Origin: Atriophallophorus winterbourni
Taxonomy: Eukaryota; Platyhelminthes; Trematoda; Plagiorchiida; Microphallidae
Direction of reading: 5' to 3'
DNA length: 64,000 nt
Assembly (NCBI GenBank): GCA_013407085.1
Contig: JACCGJ010000352.1
Span: 186,001 to 250,000 of the forward strand
Of the stretch, positions 1-11,982 are shown one piece after another. The notes beneath the pieces are model-generated. The model saw only the letters and a list, made by a program, of their open reading frames with translations. It ran no database searches and was not told the origin of the DNA. A program made the translations under genes and the position numbers. The first letter of the stretch is position 1; the number at the start of each line of letters is the position of its first letter.

Positions 1-180
1 AGACACCCTGGGTCTGCGTACCGTCTACGGAGTTCGCAGGTGGGAACGAGACTGGATCACGATCTGCAACGATCTCGCCTCCGATCGACGTGCGTGGGCT
101 GGTGCGATCCGAGACATCAATGAAGCCGGCTAATCCACTCGTGGAGCCAGCCGCACAAAAGTAAAAGTAAGTAAGTAGTA
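1..180 (+). pseudogene. 3' end of an RTE-type non-LTR retrotransposon
   Basis: The plus strand reads as the C-terminus of an RTE-like reverse transcriptase polyprotein (RRWERDW, DLASDRRAWAGAIRDI) up to a stop near 129, then an A/G-rich tail of GTAAGT-like repeats near 162-185. The same tail sequence recurs near 10716-10925 and 12295-12390, so it is a dispersed family. The element is cut off by the window edge, so its length and integrity are unknown. The RTE assignment rests on likeness to the better preserved copy at 9.7-11.7 kb. Confidence 0.6.
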
Positions 181-205
181 AGTAATCGTATTACTATTTT
201 CTTTC

Positions 206-308
206 CTCAGATCGGTCTCGGACTAGGTAACCTGAGAGTATCCTAGCACACGTAGTCTATGACTGTGCGGCACTTGGCCTGGACCAGGCCTGTGATTTCA
301 AACATAAT
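206..308 (+). repeat. Dispersed repeat A, 3' part
   Basis: This matches a family defined within the window: a CTAGGCCTGGGCAACCTGACAGTATC-like start (key words GGCCTGG and AACCTGACAGTATC), then TGACTGTGCGGCACTTTGCC and a TTGTGATTTCATAC end. At least ten copies occur here. No protein coding capacity or transposase signature is visible, so a SINE- or MITE-like non-autonomous repeat is most likely. Confidence 0.7.
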
Positions 309-2499
309 GGATGCCTCAATCTCGCGTGTCGGTTTTAAAAACTGTGCTGATAAAAAGCACAAGAGTATGTAACAATGAATCATCAAGTTCACCAAACCAT
401 ATCACTGCTGGCAGGATCCACACTTCGACGATGTTTCCCAGCACATGAGCAGTGATACCGAGAATGGGCAATGTGCGTTTAGAGTGTTTCTGGGGTCTAT
501 GGAAACCAGTGCGGGTCAAGAAGCGATAAGAAACAACGGAGATGGCCAACGTGGTTATCCTAAACGGCATTCAATTTTTATTCCATTTAGTGATCACAAA
601 CACCATGGAGTCCATGAGAAGCGTTTCCTTCGGAGATAAGAATCACTCGCTGAATGGGAAGATAAGAGGTCGAGGTTTGTTTCCCAAATATTGTTCCTAT
701 CCATTTTACATCTGGGCATAATGGGGATCCATGTTAAACAAACTTCCCTAAATGTGTCACCAAAGCGGATTATCTTAGGTGTTCTTTGAAATCAGTTCGA
801 TATGTCTATTTCAGTGTTATTTAGGTACAGCCCGGAGACAGAAAAGGTGGCACACATTTAGCGAAGGTATCGATTGCTTCATAAAGACAACATGAATGTT
901 GACGAATCTATAATACCGAAAATGTCAATGTCTATAAGTTTCGACGCTGGCACACTGAAGTCGATAGCCGCGAGTTGGAGCAACTTTCTACAATGGGATC
1001 CTGCGATATCACTGGGGAGCTTACACTGTATCTGATGGGAAGACCTGACATGGAGATCTGTTCGGTTGGGCGACCACAACATATGTTGCTGGCTCCATCT
1101 GGACTGGTCGGGCAAACAAAGGCTATTCAAATGTGCCAGTCTGGAGAAAGATTCATAAACGCTTAATTGCGATGGGTCAAACGATGGACGGCGTGGGAGC
1201 GAAACTCGAGTCCATGGCTTCCATTATTGACCGTCGTGATCAACTTTGTGAATATTTCGATGGGCTTGGTACGGATAAGTAGTCACAAACATAAACAACG
1301 TATTCTCCAAAAATCGCTTGAACCCATATATGTTTGCGTAGTAATGCAAGCTTCGCGAATACTGGAAGATTGTCCCCCAATAAGTAACGACCAGCCGAAA
1401 TTGCGAAATGCACCGTGAAAAATAGTCGAAGACTAGAAGTTCTCTTAGATTATAGAGTTCCCGATAGAGGACGAGCGATGAAACTAGACACAGTTTACAC
1501 GAGAAAAAAACGAGTCAGGATATTGCGTGAAAGTGATTGAACAGCACACGCAATAAACAATGTCTGGTGTGAACAAGTGAGCTGGTGTCACACTATTGTG
1601 ATTTCCAAAGTGCGACCGACGCAGCATAGAGAGGGGGGAAGAAAATACGCCATGGCACTCCAGCAGGCGAAAACGATTGGCGCACAACAGTGTTGGATAC
1701 AATCGGTACACAATGTCCGGCAATTGGACTAGCGTGGCACAAAAGCTGATTGAAAATGAAGGAGATACGTAACCTCGTTCCGTCTAGAAAAACGCAATCT
1801 AGTGGCCCGTCCGATTGTAAATCACAAACTACAGAGTAAGGCTGTGTGGAATGCATTGAAGATTAACAGGTCATAAGGGATGGGGATGTGAGCAACACAT
1901 TACTTAGGTCATTTTTCATTTTCAATTGTCTGTATCGAGAACAGGTCAATCGAACGAACGGATTAGAGTTTGATTGGGTAGTGTCTGACAAAATGGTATA
2001 CCAAATCAAATATATTGGAAAATACCTGTGATATACCTGCCGAAGGTACTGGTTTAACGAAGCGTACGCTAGTTAACATATCAATGCGTGTGTCCATGAT
2101 GCGTTCAGCGAAAAGAAACAAGGGTGTGGATAAGCCAAATGTGGAAATGTGATGGTTCCTAGTATCGGGTGAGAGATAGTATTTAGGAAAGGCTGTGAAG
2201 CGGCAAACAGCAGTTGAAACTCTCGTCCAGATTCTAGTCTGTAGTAGTAGATATCCTCAGTGGCGCTGCTTGTGATAGGACAAGAAGGAAAGAACCTGGC
2301 TTGTACAAAGTATATTTAATCTAGCGCGTTGGAGTAAAGCTAGGATTACCGCGGCTTGTGTCTGTTGTTGAGTTTGTCCTTGACGGGGTTATGTACCGGC
2401 TAATACAGATTGTCTTCCGGTTGGCTTCCAGTTCGATCCATGTCGTATTTATTTATACACGCACACGAGTGCGACTAAAATGGGTATTCTTTATTCTCT
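309..2499. other. No recognisable gene; unique-looking sequence
   Basis: Only short open frames of 60-97 codons occur, with no recognisable domains. The one repeat noticed is a fragment of repeat B near 1867-1906. Exons of the minus-strand zinc-finger gene downstream of 3093 could lie here but none could be identified. Confidence 0.4.
1867..1906 (+). repeat. Fragment of repeat B
   Basis: The words AAGGGATGGGGATGTGAGC and AACACATTACTT match the distal part of the repeat B unit seen at 15750-15783. Confidence 0.65.
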
Positions 2500-2612
2500 A
2501 TTTCTCATATCTGTCTAGGCCTGGACAACCTGACAGTTATATCGCCCACGTGCAGTCTCTGACTGTGCGGCACTTTGTCTGGATCAGGCTTGTGCTTTCA
2601 TTCATTCATTTA
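2500..2612 (+). repeat. Dispersed repeat A, 3' part
   Basis: Copy with the CTGTCTAGGCCTGGACAACC start and the GGATCAGGCTTGTGCTTTCA end, followed by an ATTC-type tail. Confidence 0.7.
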
Positions 2613-3092
2613 TTCAAAATGGGTACCCAAAATAGTTGGAAACATAGATGAGGCAGCCTCTGCCCGGCAAGCGAAATCATATAACATGTATTACTTGATG
2701 TTAATGAAACCAGATATATGACATCACAACACTAGGGTTTGGCAAAGTGAGACCCAGTCGTAGACGGCAATTGGAGTGGGATACTGTCAGGTTGGCCAGG
2801 CCAAGAGATGTATGAGAAAGATGAAATGACAATAATAACCCAGTATATCACCTATAGATCAATACTGAAACAGAGCCAATTTACTACGGTGCTATCTGCG
2901 CAGTATAGAAATACTACATGATTGCTATTGCGTGCAAAAGCAGACACACACTGACTTAATAGGAAGTGCACAAAACTTGCTTGCATAATAAAAAGAAGCA
3001 CACCAACAGCTCTTGTGAAAATGATCATCAAATGCTTAAACAATAGGCAGGTTGAGCACCTCACTCAAGCGTGGAAAAAGGGAAACCCTGGG

Positions 3093-3504
3093 TCACACGT
3101 TGTGTAACTCACCGTAAAAGGAAGCGGAGGTAGACGAGGGTGTTACACCATCAGACTTGAGCACTTGAGATAAACCGGTGGTGAGCAATTTACAACCCGG
3201 ATTGCTCAACGCAGTTATCAAAGAAGCTGACGTGGTTCCCGTAACCACACTGGTCAAGGCTGCCGCGCCCCGAGAGCGGATAGCTTCCGCGTCCAAACCG
3301 GTAGACGAAAGAAGTGCGGCAGCAGCGACTGCAATGGCACTTGTATCTCCGTTGGTCGCTTGAGACAACATAAGCCAACGTTCATACTCTTCGGGGTGTG
3401 CATTCTCATAGTGACGACGGAGAGAGCGTGCATCACTGTAAGACTTATCACAGAATTGACAGGCGTGAGGTTTCTTTGCTTCATGTGTGTACTTGTGACC
3501 GTTT
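3093..3504 (-). CDS. C2H2 zinc-finger protein, exon 3 (fingers 2/3 and C-terminal tail)
   Basis: The acceptor at 3506-3505 (TTCTCAG) joins in phase to the TT left at the end of exon 2. The exon encodes the last two histidines of finger 2 (GH-KYTH), then a complete third finger (CQFCDKSYSDARSLRRHYENAH, C-x2-C-x12-H-x4-H) and a tail rich in Ala, Thr, Ser and Leu of about 95 residues. The frame ends with a stop at 3093-3095. A strong donor-like sequence (G|GTGAGT, 3113/3112-3107) sits just before that stop, so the real exon may end at 3113 and continue further downstream in an exon not identified. The tail has no recognisable domain. Confidence 0.8.
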
Positions 3505-3751
3505 CTGAGAATTCGAAAAACGAAAGGTCAGTTTAACGATAAATCTTGATAACGTTGTAAGCGTAAGTAAACTAGCCGGAAGAAACAAGTTAGGGTAAAT
3601 TGGAGAAAAGAATACAACGTTGTGAATCGTTGTATGTCGGGATTGACAGAGGCAGTCAAATTAACAGAATAGTAAATCCAGTAATTAAGAATTGTCAACC
3701 ACCACTCAGCAATAACATTTTCCTTTGCCAATCAGATATAAATGGGTCGGT

Positions 3752-3774
3752 ATTATTATTATTATTATTATTTA
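3752..3774 (+). repeat. (TTA)n microsatellite
   Basis: A run of TTA/ATT triplets within an intron of the zinc-finger gene. Confidence 0.85.
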
Positions 3775-4316
3775 ACGAGCCTGGATCCAGACAAAGAGCT
3801 ACACAGACATAAACTGCACATAGCTTAAAATATTGTCATGTTGCCCAGACCTAGATAGATATAAGACAAACATGGTAGTGAGACTCCAGTGTGTTTTCGC
3901 ATGCAGCCAAATATGAATGGCAGTTTAATATGGCAGTGTTACCCGTGCAGAACTGATGCTCAATTACACATGGATAGGTTGGTCAACTAAAGTGATTGAC
4001 ATTGGCATGATTGACAAGAAACGAGGAAGAGCGGTTGTTGACATCCTTCGGTCGATATCGACCATTGATAAAAAGAGCACTTTTCACGGAACTCATTCAC
4101 AATCGTTAGGTGGAAAGCATGTTGCGCGTTGTTCGTGCATATGCTATCGTCACACGAAGATGGATAGAAAACCAAAGACAGATTTAACGATAAGTGGCGA
4201 GGAGTATAGACAAAATGGAATAGTTCATTTGAAAAGTTGAACTGTGTGCGCAAACAAGATAGAATCGTGAAGACAAAGAGAAAATACCATCGAAATGTCG
4301 CAACAATAGAAATGTC

Positions 4317-4560
4317 ACCATTAATAGAAGATCATTCGCAACCTAGCACACATGTGCATTCGCGCAGTATTTGTAATGTGTGTTAAATTTATTTGCAAAC
4401 GATACTTAGCTGCATGCGAAAGCACGCTGAAGTCTTATTACAATTATTTTATTTGTTATATTTGTCCAGGCCTGGGCAACTTGGCAGTATCCTAACCCCT
4501 GTGTGGTCTATAACTGTAGGGCACTTTGCCTGGACCAGGCTTGTGATTTCATACATACAT
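4317..4560 (+). repeat. Dispersed repeat A, near full length (intronic)
   Basis: This copy includes the 5' section (GTGCATTCGCGCAGTATTTG, GAGCTGCATGCGAAA-like) as well as the common 3' section ending TTGTGATTTCATACATAC. It lies in intron 2 of the zinc-finger gene and shows that the full unit is about 230-250 bp. Confidence 0.7.
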
Positions 4561-4896
4561 AAAGCAGATCGGATAAACGAGAACAGTAATGAATAGAGAA
4601 TTAGTGTTACAATCGCTGATCACAAAAATGATTGCAAGCGTGAACAAGAAGTGCAAAAGTTGTGAAAACTAAAGACTATATTAGCTATAGGAACTGTTAT
4701 GCGCGTGATTAAAAACTCCAGTCACAGAAAAAATTCAGATAGTCAAGAAGGTTGACGTTGTTATTGATAGAAAGTATTCAAATGATCATATTTGATAGGT
4801 TGTACGTGGGCTGATACCATTTTTGTTTCCAGTATCGAGTATCGCATGGTCTAAACATTTCTGTACACACCAGCTTGGCAGGCCAGTTTTGTATGT

Positions 4897-4988
4897 AGCA
4901 AATCACAAGCATGGATCCAGGTAAAAAGAAGCACAGTCAGACTGCACGTGGGATACACTAGTGCCAGGTTGCTCGGGTCTAGACAACT
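4897..4988 (-). repeat. Dispersed repeat A, inverted copy (intronic)
   Basis: The reverse complement reads TCTAGACCCGAGCAACCTGG, then CACGTGCAGTCTGACTGTG and TACCTGGATCCATGCTTGTG, matching repeat A with substitutions. Confidence 0.6.
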
Positions 4989-5203
4989 CAGACCCGAAAT
5001 CCACATCTATGCACACCAAAAAGCAGCTCGTCGTCTTCGGTAAAGTCATTGACCCCCGCTTCAAAGGTCGCGCGAATCCATTCAAAACAGCAGCAATTCG
5101 AATGGCATTGCTATGTAGAAATCTCTTTAGTGCAAAAAACAACAGACACAATGGGAACGAGAACGAATTACTTCGCGAACTGAATAATGCCTTCAGCATC
5201 TAA
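4961..5203 (+). CDS. Small ORF of unknown meaning
   Basis: An 80-codon frame starting ATG inside the inverted repeat A copy and running beyond it. It contains VVFGKVIDPRFKGRANPF; DPRFK-like words occur in hAT transposases, but nothing else supports that. It lies within an intron of the minus-strand zinc-finger gene. Codon content is not obviously biased and no splice signals were worked out, so it is probably a chance frame or a decayed transposon piece. Function is unknown. Confidence 0.15.
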   Translation: MPGCSGLDNSDPKSTSMHTKKQLVVFGKVIDPRFKGRANPFKTAAIRMALLCRNLFSAKNNRHNGNENELLRELNNAFSI

Positions 5204-5259
5204 TTACTATACATGAGAAAATGAATTCCTGAGGCAGTTGAAAAAAATGTGTCACTCAC

Positions 5260-5366
5260 AAGTGGTCTTGACGTTTGAATGCTTTCTGGCAAATGGAACA
5301 TACGTATTTCCGCTCTTCACTGTGTGTTAGTTTATGTTTGGCAATCGCGCTGGAATTACTGAATTG
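5260..5366 (-). CDS. C2H2 zinc-finger protein, exon 2 (fingers 1/2)
   Basis: This 107-nt exon is bounded by an acceptor (TGTGCAG, ending 5367) and a GTGAGT donor (5259-5254). It carries the second half of finger 1 (QFSNSSAIAKHKLTH), the TGEKP-type linker variant SEERKY and the first part of finger 2 (CSICQKAFKRQDHL). It starts in phase 0 and ends after two bases of a codon; both phases fit the flanking exons. Confidence 0.85.
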
Positions 5367-5811
5367 CTGCACAGAAAACAAGAGTGAGATGAAAGTTAAA
5401 TGATATTTTCTAAGGAATTTAGATTCTGGCAAAGTATGAAACGGGAAAACACTAACAGTTTCAGGCATGTGTTATTTGGCGATTGATAGGACAACAGCCA
5501 AAGTGAAGTTTCCAACACAACATTATAGAGATACATGAAGTTGTCAAGTTGCACGGGGATTGAAATAATGGATGGATTGGAAGGCGATCACACAGGTGTG
5601 GCAACAAAGCATGTAGTGAAACACGGATGAGCAATGTTACAGCATTCACTAATCATCGCAAGCTAACCAACAATAATCGCTTGTGGTTATTGGTCATTAA
5701 TAATCAAGAACGCTCCGACCAAACTAGCGTTGCCGTCAATCAAAAACTATTTGGGTCTTTATTGTGATCATCGAATGCGCAATTTCGGTTTTCGGCTAAA
5801 ATGAACAACAA

Positions 5812-6043
5812 CTGCACGTTTGTGCAATACTTCTGTGCTTTACATCTAATAAACTGCTAAACTGATGGTCCACCGGTAGTGAGGTGCAAGATGGAGTCTC
5901 ACTGCCATTCATATTCATTCATATTTTCATTTCTCATACAAGTCTAGGTCTAGGCGAGCTGACAGTAAGTTGGCCCACATGCAGTCTATGACTTTGCGGC
6001 ACTTTGCCTGAATCAGGCTTGTGATTTCACACATAATACATGC
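5812..6043 (+). repeat. Dispersed repeat A, near full length (intronic)
   Basis: The copy starts GCACGTTTGTGCAATACTTC and ends CAGGCTTGTGATTTCACACA, giving a full unit of about 230 bp within intron 1 of the zinc-finger gene. Confidence 0.7.
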
Positions 6044-6577
6044 ATACAACGCAAAAATAATAGATCAATGTAAGTGATGGCAAAGTGAACAAAATTGGAT
6101 TAGTCTAGTTAAAATCTTTATTGAAAGACCCGAAATATAATGAGTAATGCCTGTACTAAGCAGATTCTCGGCAAGTTCCAACTATTTGGCTTTGTATAGC
6201 ATTCCACCGCTGTTTTGACATTCGTAGGATTCGATCTAGCTGTCTTCGTCAGATGATTGCAAAACAGTGCGACATTCATTGTGGTGTAAGTGACGGTAAA
6301 GTGAATGAAATCAAATCGAAAGGAAACAAGAAAGACGAGAGCAATTGAACATGAAGAAATGAATGGTTAATACACTGAGGTTTTCATCAGGGGCAAGGTA
6401 CTTGTCGTTTTATTAAGGGTAGAATGCGTGAGGTCAATCGGTAAAATTTTACTGACTTCTGCATAGAGAAAACATTCGAATATATGTACAACGTTTTACC
6501 TTTGCCAGGACATGAGTTTTTCATTGCGAACTTGTTATAGTTAGTGAAAGTGAATCGGAGTAACAAAACGCGGTCAC

Positions 6578-6750
6578 AGATGCACGGTACTTCGGTGCTA
6601 TACAGCTAACATTGTGCTTAATTGATTAACTACGGTTAGTCAGCGCATGTGGAAACACACTGCAGTTTCATTACCAATTGTATTTTCGTTCTCATATCTG
6701 TTTAGGCCAGAGCAACCTGACAGTATTTTAGCCCGTGCCGCATCAGGTTA
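6578..6750 (+). repeat. Dispersed repeat A, 3'-truncated copy (intronic)
   Basis: The 5' section (CACGGTACTTCGGTGCTA and CAGCTAACATTGTGCT) is well preserved, but the copy breaks off after GACAGTATTTTAGCCCGTG. Confidence 0.65.
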
Positions 6751-6852
6751 TAGATCGGAATTCTTGTAGTTGAATATAAGTATAAAGCATATAATATAAT
6801 ATAATAAATAGCATGGTTAATAACATTATTCGCAGTAGTCGTAATAACCCAC

Positions 6853-7275
6853 CTTATCGCAAAACGGACAGCGTAATGAACCACGAGATTGAGGGGCACT
6901 TTTAAAAAATTGTGAGGTGACTTTGGAAGAAGTGTGACTAGTGAGCACCGAAGATGAAGACTCGCTGTGAGGTTGGGAATACTGCCTTGGGTCGTCGTTA
7001 AGATGGATCAAGGCCCGATCTGGATTAGGAGAACTCGAACAAGTGACAAGGTGGTCTGAACTTAGGAGAAGTTCGAGCACTTGCGGACTCTCTGAGTTCG
7101 TGGTTGTCGAATGCGAAGTGTTGATCGAACACGCCGAGAAAAGCGATGTTTGGTTATTATCATCCGTAGACAAAGTAGACTGGGGATACGAGATGTCGTG
7201 GGTAACGGTTGAAATTGGATTGGCATCGGCAGTACGAACCGTACTGAAAAGGTCGCCTAAATCCGAGGCAAACAT
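6853..7275 (-). CDS. C2H2 zinc-finger protein, exon 1 (N-terminal region and start of finger 1)
   Basis: This exon opens a minus-strand gene for a probable nuclear DNA-binding protein of about 313 residues with three tandem C2H2 fingers. It encodes about 135 residues rich in Ser, Thr and Asn without a recognisable domain, then CPFCDK, the first Cys pair of finger 1. An AAG|GTGGGT donor follows at 6853/6852. Joined in phase 0 to exon 2 it gives a perfect C-x2-C-x12-H-x3-H finger, which strongly supports the splice. The chosen start is the ATG at 7275-7273 (MFASDLGDLF). A pyrimidine tract ending CATCAG lies directly upstream, so this may instead be an internal exon with the true start further upstream. 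The finger sequences (RQDHLNGH, DARSLRRH) recall metazoan multi-finger transcription factors; no orthologue is named. The introns contain several repeat A copies. Confidence 0.8.
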
Positions 7276-8999
7276 CACTGATGCAAAGAGAAACGAATCA
7301 TGAATAGAGCATGATCACATTATAACAAAAAACAAATGCTCTATAAATTATAAAAAACAAACCATCTGTGCCAAATCACAAACTCTAATTCAGACAAAGT
7401 ACAGAGGAGTATAATATACTGAACATGAGACGAACTAACTTCAAAGTGTCGAGACCTATTATGCAAATGAAGGAATCAAGGTATTCTAGATTGCAGCTTA
7501 TGGTCAATGGTCATCAACTTAGATAATCGTTTGTACAGTACAAACTAAAGTCCGAGTGCATATACTCGAATCTGTATCGTCATTGGAGCAAAATACAAAA
7601 ACCAAGTTTGTTATACCAGATGAATCATAAAAATTGTTCGGGATTAAAAAACAATATGGATTAAAAATAGAAGCAATTTTGGGATAAACTGGACGTCAGA
7701 AATGGCATTTCATATTATTGCTTACCAGGTCACAGATCCTGCATTCGGGAATCGAAGGAGCATTACAACATCATATCACGATGGTAAAACAGATTTAATG
7801 ATACCAAGCACCAAGAGAATCTGAAAATTGAACATTCGTTGTGTAATGGGAGATGCAGACAGTGAATGATGAATTATAGTGAAATGATATTAAGATTATA
7901 GGGACAGCCCGAATGTGTCCGATTGTGTAGTAATTTTTACCGTGTAGATAAACCGTGATTTGCAAATGGTACTGTGATGCATGTGGGGAAATGGTTCTCA
8001 TTGCAACTTTCCATTTTGGAAAACCTAACAATATCATACTCCACGTACAATCTCTGCCTGTACGACAGTGTCTTGAATCCAGAATTATGATTTCATCTAC
8101 GCATATCGCCCGTAAAAGTAAGAGAACAGTCATATGATTATCTTAGTTTGAGGACGGTGGTTGCGATACGCCAACTAAAGCCTTCTAATCTCGCGGTGAG
8201 AATGTTAGAGTTTAAAATATGCTCAGTAAGAGTAAAAAATTAATCGAAATCTGACTCTGGTTCAGAATATCGAAATTGTGATGCTTCAAAAGCGATGGCA
8301 AAAAGTGTGTCCTTGTCTCTTATCGACTTGCTGAGGACCCCATGGGGTGCGATTCTAAACTTGCGATTTTGTATCTAAATAACCTGTATTGTTTCGGGTT
8401 ATTACAGTTCTGGTGGGAAGAAACTTTATCAGAAATTGCAGAGTAAAAATCATCCGTACAGCATATAAAAAGTGACAAAGTGAACCTGTAATTAAATACT
8501 GAAATTAATTACGTCCAATTATCCTAATCAAGGTCTTAAGATTGAGGACTAACGTGTTTGGGAAAATTATTTTCATTGGTGATGATAGCTGAGGGTATGA
8601 ATGTTAACTACGCAGTTTGACTGGTGGAAAACTTCAGATAGACAAGCTGAGATCGAGAAACTGATTGAGGGCACTTATCTGTTATAGTCTCTCCAAGTTA
8701 CGAAAAATTGAATGTTAGAAGCTGACTACAGGTATCGTGCACCTTAGCATCCCTACTTATTTCAGATTTTAGCGTGTCATGATTGTATGGCAGCTAAGCA
8801 CTTAGTAATTGCTACCGGAGTAAGTTTCTGAAAAATTGTCATCAGTTCAGTAAAATGGTTGAATGAAAACGACGAAAACGCTATGGAAATAGGGAAATGG
8901 TGCAGTATCACAAAGATTATAATCGTGATAAGAGCATAATTACGAATTGCGTATCGTGTGATAAAAATGGAGATCAATGTGTTCTTTAAAATATTTAGT
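7276..8999. other. No recognisable gene
   Basis: AT-rich sequence with short open frames only. A very divergent piece of repeat A (CACGTACAATCTCTGCCTGTACGACAGTG-like words) lies near 8035-8105. Upstream exons or the promoter of the zinc-finger gene could be here, but no specific site was identified. Confidence 0.4.
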
Positions 9000-9660
9000 G
9001 ATGGGACACGAAATCACCGAATGAGGTAGCGCGTTCCAAGCACGAGGAATCCGAATGACAAAGGAGTCTGCGGCAGTCCAATATACTGTGTTGATGTGAT
9101 AACTTAAGGTGATGACCACCCGAGTGTGGGGCCATTTTTAGCATAACTTAATATGGGTGAGTTATTTCTGGCAGTATCCGGTACGCACGGATCAGATCGC
9201 CTCAGATGCGACAGTAGTTTGTAGAGAACAATTGTAGAGTTGCAAGACGTTCCTCGTAGCTGATGAGGCCAAGCCATTCGACAAGCTTTGTAGAACGTCT
9301 CTGTGGCTGTTCTAAAGCGTACTGGTCGTTTCAACCATGAGTTCCAAGTGTGGCGGGATGTATGCTTAAAAAGGATAAGGAAAGAGACGTGGATCGATTG
9401 TTGCGAATGCATGCTCTAAGAGCCCAACGTTTCTATTTACCACAATTGAAGCTCTAGTACACCGAGTAGAACAGCCCAAGTCATTTTTTCTGATCACCCC
9501 AAGATCTTTTTTGCTTTGTTAAAGCGAGCATCTTGCCACCCACAATATAGCTAGGGTCGTCAGGAAGACGAATACGTAATGCATAACACTTATCAGTGTT
9601 GAATGGTAAGCGGTCGATCGTAGACCATGTGTGTAATAAATACAAGTCGGAATTAATGTT
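9000..9660 (-). pseudogene. CR1-type LINE, 3' end of ORF2 (decayed)
   Basis: The minus strand shows the C-terminal part of a CR1-like ORF2: PFNTDKCYALRIRL, the block LVEWLGLISYEERLATLQLF and then GDLIRAYRIL near 9150-9280. These blocks are typical of the region after the reverse transcriptase domain. Stops and frame changes interrupt it and no RT motifs are present. It abuts, in opposite orientation, the RTE pseudogene starting about 9660. Confidence 0.65.
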
Positions 9661-11760
9661 CTCTGTAACGCTGGGTGGGTTGATAACTACCAGGGATTAT
9701 GACAGCCACCGCAATATCAGCCTGTGAGACAACACAATCAACCCCGAAGTCCCACTAGATTTCACAGCGCTCTATAGAAATTCTTTACCAGCGACGCCAA
9801 AATACCTCACGGTTCTGGACACAATAAAGAGCGTAGACGCGTGAGGAACTTAAACGGAGCTTAAGATTAGACAGAGAAAAGTGGTGGCTGAATAAGGCCG
9901 AAGAAATGGAAATAGCAAATAATGCGGGTACCTTGCGAAAACTCTTCCAACTTATTCCATTGACTGGGCCTACGAAAGAAGAAGTGAGTGAGACTATCGC
10001 TGAAATAGACGGTACTCTTATCACCAATAAGAATCACCGCTTCTCATGCTTCTCATTTTGAAAAACAATTCAGCTGCTCGCCTGCAACAGAATAATTCCC
10101 TCATTTAAAGCAGTGTTATCCTTGGTATGTTAGATTAGATCCCCGAATGATTTAGAAATTAAAGAATGTATCGAATCTATGAAATGATTCAAAGCTGCTG
10201 GCCCCGATGACATACCGCCTGTTTCGTTCAAAGAAGGTGGCCAATTCCTAATCAGCAAATTAGACTATCTCCTTCGTGAAGTTTGATTGTTAGAATTCGT
10301 CCCTCAGAGTTGGGGAAAATCGATCATCATACTTATATTTAAAAATGGTGTGAAGCTCATGCAATAATCACCGTGGGATAAGTCTCACTCCAATCTTTAC
10401 GAGATTATTAGCGTCCATATGTTTTCGAGGATTAAATTCGCATGGGGAATCACAGATTCGAAAGCAGCAAGCTGGTTTCCGATCAGGTAGAGGCTGTGTC
10501 GACATTTTTACTCTTCGACAGATCTTAGACATGCGGCATACTTATCGACAGCCAACAATAGCCATATTTTTAGGCTTCAAAAGAGCATTTGATTCAGTCG
10601 ATCGAAATGTTTTGTTCAACACCTTGCTGTGCTCTTCGACTCGTACACAGATGCAGGTCGCACTTGGTTGTGCAAATTCTTGAGAAGCTGACTCGAACAA
10701 ACGCCGAGTGGCGCTGGGGACGCCACATTGTACCCAAATTCCTAAGACACTTCAAGGCTTGTTGACGGTAGGCTACGCACCGCATGCTCTCCCAGCTCTT
10801 AGAATCTGCGTGGATCTCGCCTCTGATTGTCGAGCGTGAGTGGCTGGAATCCGTGACATCAACGAAGCCGACTCATCCTCCAGAAGGAGATAGTCGCACA
10901 ACGACAGAAAGGAAATGACTGAACAAGCTAGATGGAATTTTGCCCACAGTTGGAATGCGTTTTGCACACTCTAAGTGTAGTGTCCTGTTGCAGGACATCG
11001 AATTATCAAACAGCACTTTTTTACTTGGCAATCGGGCGCTTGAAATTGTAGTTCGTTTTACGTATCTCGATAGTTGTATCAATAATTCTGCATCGTTAGA
11101 TGACGAGGTTTCGGTACGCATTTCTAAAGCGACCGTAGCATTCCGCAACCTAGGTCACATCTGGCGTCGGAAAGGAATGTCTCTCTTATTAAAACGTAGT
11201 CTATAAAGCGACAGTTCGGGCTGTGTAATTCTATAGGTACGAAACTTGGACCTTACGTAAGGAATACATTCAGCGTCTCAAAGTATTTGAAAACCGATAT
11301 CTCCGCAACATTCTAGGAGTTAGCTGTTATAATCGCATACGCACTAATGCTCTCCGAAATAAATTGATCAGTAGTAATGTTGATATAGAGAAGCAGATCA
11401 ACCTGCCTATGTTACGCTGGTTGGCTAACGTTTTACGGACGACCGACTTCCGAAATGGATTCTTTTAGTGACGACACATCCCGATTGGCGTAAATCTCGT
11501 GATGACTAAACAGTCACGTGGTATTGGCAGTTAAAAACCATTACTAGTAACCTTCCCAAAGTCGGCGCAGCACGTTTGCGAGGCTGGTGTCCTCGCGATC
11601 AGATATCGCAATGGCTAGTTCCGCTTTAAGTTATGTCCCGAAATCGTGTTCAATGGCGGTCTTGCACTAAGCATCTTCTTCGAGTGTTTGCTTAACCTTG
11701 TATGTTGTCAAGCGGAGTGGCGAGAAAAGCTTTTTATGATGCATGACAGTAAAAGCTGCA
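9660..11760 (+). pseudogene. RTE-type LINE ORF2, internal RT and C-terminal region (decayed)
   Basis: Recognisable blocks in order on the plus strand: RVREELKRSLRL-like linker and WWLNKAEEMEIA (about 9830-9930), FKAAGPDDIPPVSFKEGG (about 10190-10250), the SWGKSIIILIFKNG block, then PTVGMRFAHSKCSVLLQD (10940), ISKATVAFRNLGHIWRRKG (about 11125), an ETWTLRKEYIQRL block and RYLRNILGVS (about 11240-11330). This order is that of RTE/SR2-like elements of flukes. Several stops and frameshifts make it dead. The segment that should hold the YxDD motif is replaced by an RTE tail fragment (10716-10925). Confidence 0.75.
10716..10925 (+). repeat. RTE 3'-tail fragment nested inside the RTE pseudogene
   Basis: The stretch (CTGGGGACGCCACATTGTAC to CAACGACAGAAAGG) resembles both the window's first 180 bases (GATCTCGCCTC, GTGACATCAACGAAGCC) and the short insert at 12295-12390. 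It interrupts the RT reading between conserved blocks. Confidence 0.5.
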
Positions 11761-11982
11761 AGGAAGCTGCCATACTGATTTCGATTTACTCGTTCACGAA
11801 ACTTGTTTGAATGCATGTTCCACTCGAAGTGTAGGCACCTCATTCCAGTTTGTTTGTACTTACTCTGCTATAGAATCCGTAGTTATTTAAGTCCCACCAT
11901 TCCCCCTCTTTTAGGATTTTACTTTTTCATGGTTGTGTAACAGTTAAGCATTCGGTACATGCTAACGGTGCAATGTTGTTTG

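Noticed and set aside
206..308. Repeat A as a tRNA-derived SINE
   Set aside because: No convincing A and B boxes could be placed in the full copies, so it was left as an unclassified dispersed repeat.
891..1130. Plus- and minus-strand frames considered as exons of the zinc-finger gene or a retroelement gag
   Set aside because: No recognisable motif or suitable splice sites could be matched.
4961..5203. Possible hAT transposase fragment (IDPRFKG)
   Set aside because: Only one short word matches; there is no dimerisation domain or terminal repeats, so it is listed only as an unknown ORF.
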